Shown piece after piece: positions 59,099 through 64,000 of a stretch of DNA of 64,000 bases (its first letter is position 1; each line of letters starts with the position of its first letter). The notes under the pieces are model-generated. The model was not told the origin of the DNA. It ran no database searches and saw only the letters and a list, made by a program, of their open reading frames with translations. This DNA is from Rhabditoides inermis (lineage: Eukaryota; Nematoda; Chromadorea; Rhabditida; Rhabditidae), in contig CAWZYM010000406.1 of assembly GCA_963966185.1 (NCBI GenBank), positions 174,001 through 238,000 of the forward strand. Reading direction: 5' to 3'. A program made the position numbers and the translations under genes.

Positions 59099-60046
59099 CT
59101 AGCCCGAGCGGCGCTGGCGCGCCGCTCGGGCTAGGGCCGCCTTCGGCGGCCTCAACACTCAAACATCAAAATCGAAATCACCACTCAAATTTAATTTCAT
59201 AACTAAAGTATGTCCACAAACCTCTAATGCAACTAAGAATTACATTACAATACTAAATACCAAAACTGAAGACAGTTTGACGTTGTTTACAATTTTGTTT
59301 ACTTGTTTACACATTATGTAAACAACATTTTTGAACTCGCCTCCAAGTCTACTACACGTTATACACCTTTCAAACACGTTTTCAGTTTGTTTACATTTTT
59401 GTTTACTTGTTTACAACATCTGTAAACAACATTTTTAAACTCACCAATAATGTTACTAAACATTTGACATCTTTAAAACACATTTTCAGGTTGTTTACAA
59501 AGTTGTTTACTTGTTTACATCACCTGTAAACATCATTTTTGAACTCGCCTCCAAGTCTACAACATCTTAGATACCTTCAAAACATACTTTAAAATTGTTT
59601 ACAAAGTTGTTTACTTGTTGACAAACATGTAAACAACAACATCGCTGACTTGTCTCCAGGTCACATACCAAGTTTGGAGTCTTTGGCATCAAAACTGACC
59701 GAGATACGTCATTACCATATTTGGAATGATGCAAATGAGGTCAAAAATCAAAACTTAAATACTCGACCCTACAGTACCTTAACCCCAAAAGGGCATCTCA
59801 GTAGCTCGAAAACGAAGCATAGTTTACATAAAAAGTGCTTAAAATTTCGTCTATGTCCATCAGAGTTTCGGTCAACCCATATAAGGAAACGTCAGATATC
59901 GATCCCAGGTAAACGATGCAGAGCGGTCACCACCTCAGGTCTAAGTTCCATACCTCAACCCCTATCGATCACTACAAATTGAGATACAACCGCGGAACGA
60001 CACACAGACAGACACCATAGCATAATTTATAGGGGGTGGGCGGGTG
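59099..60046. repeat. Last class II hairpin unit (948 bp), right end of the array
   Basis: Same organisation. It ends in TAGGGGGTGGGCGGGTGA at 60046 with no hairpin after it, which shows that the hairpin belongs to the 5' end of each unit. Confidence 0.85.
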
Positions 60047-60147
60047 AATATGGGGTATGCTCATATCGGAAAAAAAAACTTCGTGCATCTCTCAATACAC
60101 CGCGCTGTTGCTGGTATGACTTTCCAAACGGCAGGTCATACTCTCAA

Positions 60148-60226
60148 GGCCGCGTAGTCCAGTGACAGTGTGCGCGACTGGCGGCCTATCACTTGTTTCC
60201 GAGCGAGGGGATCGGGTCCCCGACCC
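60148..60226 (+). pseudogene. Possible tRNA-like or SINE-head remnant
   Basis: TAGTCCAGTGA (60155) resembles a pol III A box and GGATCGGGTCC (60209) a B box, 54 nt apart as in tRNAs with a long variable arm. GGGG-ATCGGGT-CCCC could be a T arm with a 7-nt loop. No full cloverleaf was established. Confidence 0.25.
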
Positions 60227-60395
60227 CCAAAAATGTTTTGTCAAATTCATATGGCTCTATTTCCTCAAATTGTGTACAGATACGTATCAATATTATCAAA
60301 AAAGGCACTATGCAAAAGTTATAACATTATTCAGTCACTGTTAAACTCACAAGTAAAAAATATGACACGGAACAACAGTAAGAAAGAAATAGAAT
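60227..60395. other. AT-rich spacer
   Basis: No gene or repeat recognised between the tRNA-like remnant and the 64-bp satellite. The short open frames here have no recognisable content. Confidence 0.4.
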
Positions 60396-60815
60396 CTAGA
60401 AGAAGTTCTATGCTCTCTTCTGTCCACTCTCACTTCTCTGCATCGATCACATCACTTTTCTAGAAACAGTTATATAATTTCTTCGGTCTACTCTCACGTC
60501 TCCGCATCGATCTCATCACCTCTCTAGAAGAAGTTATATGCTCTCTTCTGTCTACTCTCACGTCTCTGCGTCGATCTCATCACTTTTTAGAAGAAGTTCT
60601 TTGCTCTCTTCTGTCTACTCTCACGTCTCTGCATCGATCTCATCACTTTTTTAGAAGAAGTTCTATGCTCTCTTCTGTCTACTCTCACGTCTCCGCATCG
60701 ATCTCATCAATTTTCTAGAAACAGTTCTATGCTTTCTTCTGTCTACTGTCACAACTCTGCATCGATCACATCACTTTTCTAGAAAAAGTTCTATGCTCTC
60801 TTCTGTCTACTCTTA
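60396..60815. repeat. 64-bp tandem satellite, left block
   Basis: TCTAGAA(G/A)(A/C)AGTTCTATGCTCTCTTCTGTC...GCATCGAT(C/T) recurs at 60396, 60460, 60524 and about 60587, with further copies to 60815: a period of 64 (63 in one copy). The same satellite continues after the foldback element at 63705. Confidence 0.85.
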
Positions 60816-61444
60816 CACTACTCGCCACATGGAATAGCAAAAGTGTGGGCCCGAATGCCCCCGGTGTGTGCCCGAGCGGGCCCGCGCCCCGTATTCGATC
60901 ATATCGAAATATTTTCTTATGAAATTTTGTATGCATAATGAGAAAAGCATTCCGCATCGATCTGCGTTTACAGAATTTTGAAATTTTGATTTTGATTTTT
61001 CCGGGCTCACACCCTGTGGGACCGGCGGTCCCACTGAGTGTCCCCGGTGTGGGACCGTGTGGGCCCGACGGGCTCACTCTGTGCCCCCGGTGTGGGACCG
61101 TGTGGGCCCACACACGATATCTTCCTATTTCGCCATTTTCATCGAAAAGAAACATTACTAACGTATTCCACATAGTGTATTTAGGCTGGAAACATGTTTT
61201 GAGCGAAAAAAATGAAATATGTTTCACTCATCATGACATCATGTGATGACGTCACTTTGCCGTTTCGAAAGGTCACACTTTTCCGCTTTTCATTTTAAAA
61301 AAAAAACTACTCTAGTATTTATTGTTTTGTTTGTAAAGCTACGTGTGGAATCTGATTTTCTTATTTGAATTGCATATATGATTGATATATGATTGGTCCC
61401 CCGAGCATGGGTGAGAGTGAGTGAGTGAGAGAGAGAGTGAGAGA

Positions 61445-61489
<45 letters not shown>

Positions 61490-63704
61490 CGGCGGACATT
61501 TGAGACAGACGGATGTAGGATACTGTAGCCAGATTGGGCAATATGGTACATTACTCAGTTTCTCACATCAGATTTTCATAGATGATTGATCCCGCGAAAA
61601 ACAAGACTCTTCTCCGCATCCAGTCACTCTTATTTGAGCTTTCACTCCATTTTATGATAACGTTGTTTCAGCATTTCCTTTTCATGACTTTCACAACTTT
61701 TTCACACACGACTCTTGTTTCGAGAACCCGGTGCGAGAGGGGAGGGGGCGGGGCGTAAAGGAGTCGCGTCTCTCTGGCTGTGCCCTGCCACAGGCGGGCG
61801 AGACTGCGACGCGATAACATATGTGACTTCCCCACTTCAACTTCATGAATTAAAAATTGCTCAATCTAAAATTGTTCTCAGTTTGTCACAAACATTTAGA
61901 GCTTCAAAAAGAGGTCTCATAAGGACATAAGCAACTAACACCATGAAGTCCACGCTTTCAGACCAGTCTCGTTTGCGCACGGCGTTATTTGAGAAACCAG
62001 CTACGATTTTTGTTGCACTGTTTTTGTATCGTTGAGCCAAGTAAAATGACATCTTATTTTTGAAATTTGGACCATTTTGAACACATCCAGGAATTGCCAC
62101 CCGGACTAATTGCCAGTTAAAGATGAATGAATGCGCAAATCTACCTCCAACTCCCTCTTTTATGGCTCTTTCCCTTTGGCAAAATGCTGAGTCTTGGCAT
62201 CAAGCCACGCCGCCACACAGTCACTCATCTTTAACTGGCAATTAGTTTTAGTCAGGGTGGCAATTAGTCAGGGTGGCAATTCATGGATGTGTTCAAAATG
62301 GTCCAAATTTCGAAAATAAGATGTCATTTTACTTGTCTCAACGAGGCAAAAACAGTGCAACAAAAATCGTAGCTGGTTTCTCAAATAACGTCGTGCGCAA
62401 ACGAGAGTGGTCTGAAAGCGTGGACTTCATGGTGTTAGTTGCTTATGTCCTTATGATACCTCTTTTTGAAGCACTAAAAATTTGTGACAAACTGAGAATA
62501 ATTTCAGATTGATAAATTTTTAATTCATGAAGTTGAAATGGGGAAGTCAGATATGTTATTGCGTTGCAGTCTCGCCCGCCTGTGGCAGGGCACAGCCAGA
62601 GGGACGCGACTCCTCTACGCCCCGCTCCCTCTCCTCTCGCACCGGGTTCTCGAAACAAGAATCATGTGTGAAAAAGTTGTGGTAATCATGAAAACGAATT
62701 GCTGAAACAACATTGCTGAAACAAGACAATAATGAGTAAAAGATGGGAAGTTCAGTGGTGCAGTTCACATTTTGATCGGACGCCACGCTCTCTCTCTCAC
62801 TGATCACGTTCACTCGTGGCACCCATGCATGTGCGTCACGTGAGTACTGTATGAATGACAACGTGGGTATTGAACGGAATATGTTGAACTTCATCGGAAC
62901 CCTATGAAACATGGTATATTCCTGATTCGGAAAACGAGACACAATCGATTTTAATATTTGTGTTTTATTATAAGTGCATTTTGACATTTCGAGTGTCTTT
63001 TCAGAAGTTGACCCAGTGACACCACCAGTCGCGCAGCAGACTGTAACCGCTGAAGGCAAAGTAGCCATATGCTATTGGATGACAATAGAGGGGACTGGAT
63101 GCACTAAAGAGGGTTCGCTTTATCGGGGGACCAATCATATATCAATCATATATGCAATTCAAATAAGAAAATCAGATTCCACACGTAGCTTACAAACAAA
63201 ACAATAAACACTAGAGTAGTTTTTTTAATGAAAAACGGAAAAATGCGACCTGTCGAAACGGCAAAGTGACGTCATCTCATGATGTCATGATGAGTGAAAC
63301 ATGTTTTATTTTTTCGCTCAAAACATGTTTCCAGCCTAAATACACTATGTGGAATACGTTAGTAATGTTTGTTTTCGATGAAAATGGCGAAATAGGAAGA
63401 TATCGTGTGTGGGCCCACACGGTCCCACACCGGGGACACAGAGTGAGCCCGTCGGGCCCACACGGTCCCACACCGGGGACACTCAGTGGGACCGCCGGTC
63501 CCACAGGGTGTGAGCCCGGAAAAATCAAAATCAAAATTTCAAAATTCTGTAAACGCAGATCGATGCGGAATGCTTTTCTCATTATGCATACAAAATTTCA
63601 TAAGAAAATATTTCGATATGATCGAATACGGGGCGCGGGCCCACTCGGGCCCACACCGGGGGCACTCGGGCCCACACTTTTGCTATTCCATGTGGCGAGT
63701 AGTG
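60816..63704. mobile_element. 2.9-kb foldback element with TA target duplication
   Basis: Left end CACTACTCGCCACATGG and right end CCATGTGGCGAGTAGTG are inverted; TA flanks both sides (60814-60815, 63705-63706). Removing the element and one TA restores the satellite word CTCTTACGTCTCC. Outer arms (about 60816-61400 and 63125-63704) and inner arms (about 61690-62131 and 62225-62690) are inverted copies around a centre near 62180. The stretches between them differ, and the left one carries a GA microsatellite. A TA duplication fits Tc1/mariner-type mobilisation. No transposase is seen, so it is non-autonomous. Confidence 0.8.
61411..61488. repeat. GA microsatellite in the left arm
   Basis: GTGAGTGAGAGAG followed by pure GA; absent from the right arm. 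Confidence 0.85.
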
Positions 63705-64000
63705 TACGTCTCCGCATCGATCACATTACTTTTCTAGAAACAGTTCTATGCTTTCTTCTGTCTACTCTCACATCTCTGCACCGACCACATCTTTTTTCTA
63801 GAAACAGTTGTATGCTCTCTTCTGTCTCCTCTTACGTCTCCTCATTGATCAAATAACTTTTCTAGAGACAGTTGTATGCTCTCTTTTGTCTACTCTTACG
63901 TCTCCGCATCGATCACATCACTTTTCTAGAAACAGTTCTATGCTTTCTTCTGTCTACTCTCACATCTCTGCATCGACCACATCACTTTTCTAGAGACAGT
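63705..64000. repeat. 64-bp tandem satellite, right block
   Basis: Copies of CTAGAAACAGTTCTATGCTTTC...CATCGATCACATCACTTTT continue to the window end; open frames here are repeat read-through. Confidence 0.85.

Noticed and set aside
6564..60046. CRISPR array
   Set aside because: Repeat lengths (118, 208 bp and 1-4 kb), lack of short direct repeats with unique spacers and the eukaryotic context exclude it.

Overview
The window looks like an accessory, repeat-dominated piece of an animal genome, most likely a rhabditid nematode. This is an inference. It rests on genes split by very short introns (about 42-102 nt in the first gene) with T-rich acceptors such as TTTTTTTCAG, AT-rich intergenic DNA, and a Ty3/gypsy element of the env-bearing kind known from nematodes. 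No bacterial features, rRNA genes or CRISPR arrays are visible.

Layout. (1) 1-2504: 3' part of an eleven-exon, plus-strand gene for an acidic, probably nuclear protein I do not recognise, with its poly(A) signal. (2) 2768-5184: remnant of a multi-exon Pif1/Helitron-type helicase that lacks the Walker A region; four introns carry GA microsatellites. (3) 5365-46914 and 57514-60046: about 44 kb of tandem and nested non-coding repeats. Units start with GC-rich perfect hairpins (two classes), contain many copies of TTGTTTAC/GTAAACAA (the forkhead/DAF-16 consensus), and end in a shared tail around CATAGCAAATTTTATA. Between 13.6 and 46.7 kb they form a higher-order array: units of about 1.9 kb, enlarged to about 3.0 and 4.0 kb by internal copies of a 1-kb module. 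Subarrays with 208-bp and 118-bp periods lie at 8.7-10.7 kb and 11.2-13.4 kb. (4) 7810-8670, inside the array: the 3' part of a Penelope-like reverse transcriptase followed by an 80-nt sequence that satisfies every core base and helix register of a hammerhead ribozyme, but with its strands in a permuted, pseudoknotted order. (5) 46915-57513: a complete, very young LTR retroelement (two 240-bp LTRs with no difference seen, TAAA target duplication) inserted into a repeat unit. (6) 60047-64000: a possible tRNA-like remnant, a 64-bp satellite, and a 2.9-kb foldback transposon with a TA target duplication inside that satellite.

The LTR element is unusual in its gene order. ORF1 is an uninterrupted Gag plus Env-like glycoprotein: capsid-like region, RD/RS repeats, internal signal peptide, ectodomain with a furin-type site, membrane anchor, and a tail with PTAP and YPxL late-domain motifs. 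ORF2 is Pol (protease, RT, RNase H, integrase) in another frame, with its own ATG behind a splice-acceptor-like sequence. ORF3, directly behind a strong splice acceptor, is a separate zinc-knuckle protein resembling a nucleocapsid. The order Gag-Env / Pol / NC differs from the usual Gag-NC / Pol / Env.

The two strongest candidates for something undescribed are the permuted hammerhead at 8591-8670 and the Gag-Env fused, NC-displaced retroelement.
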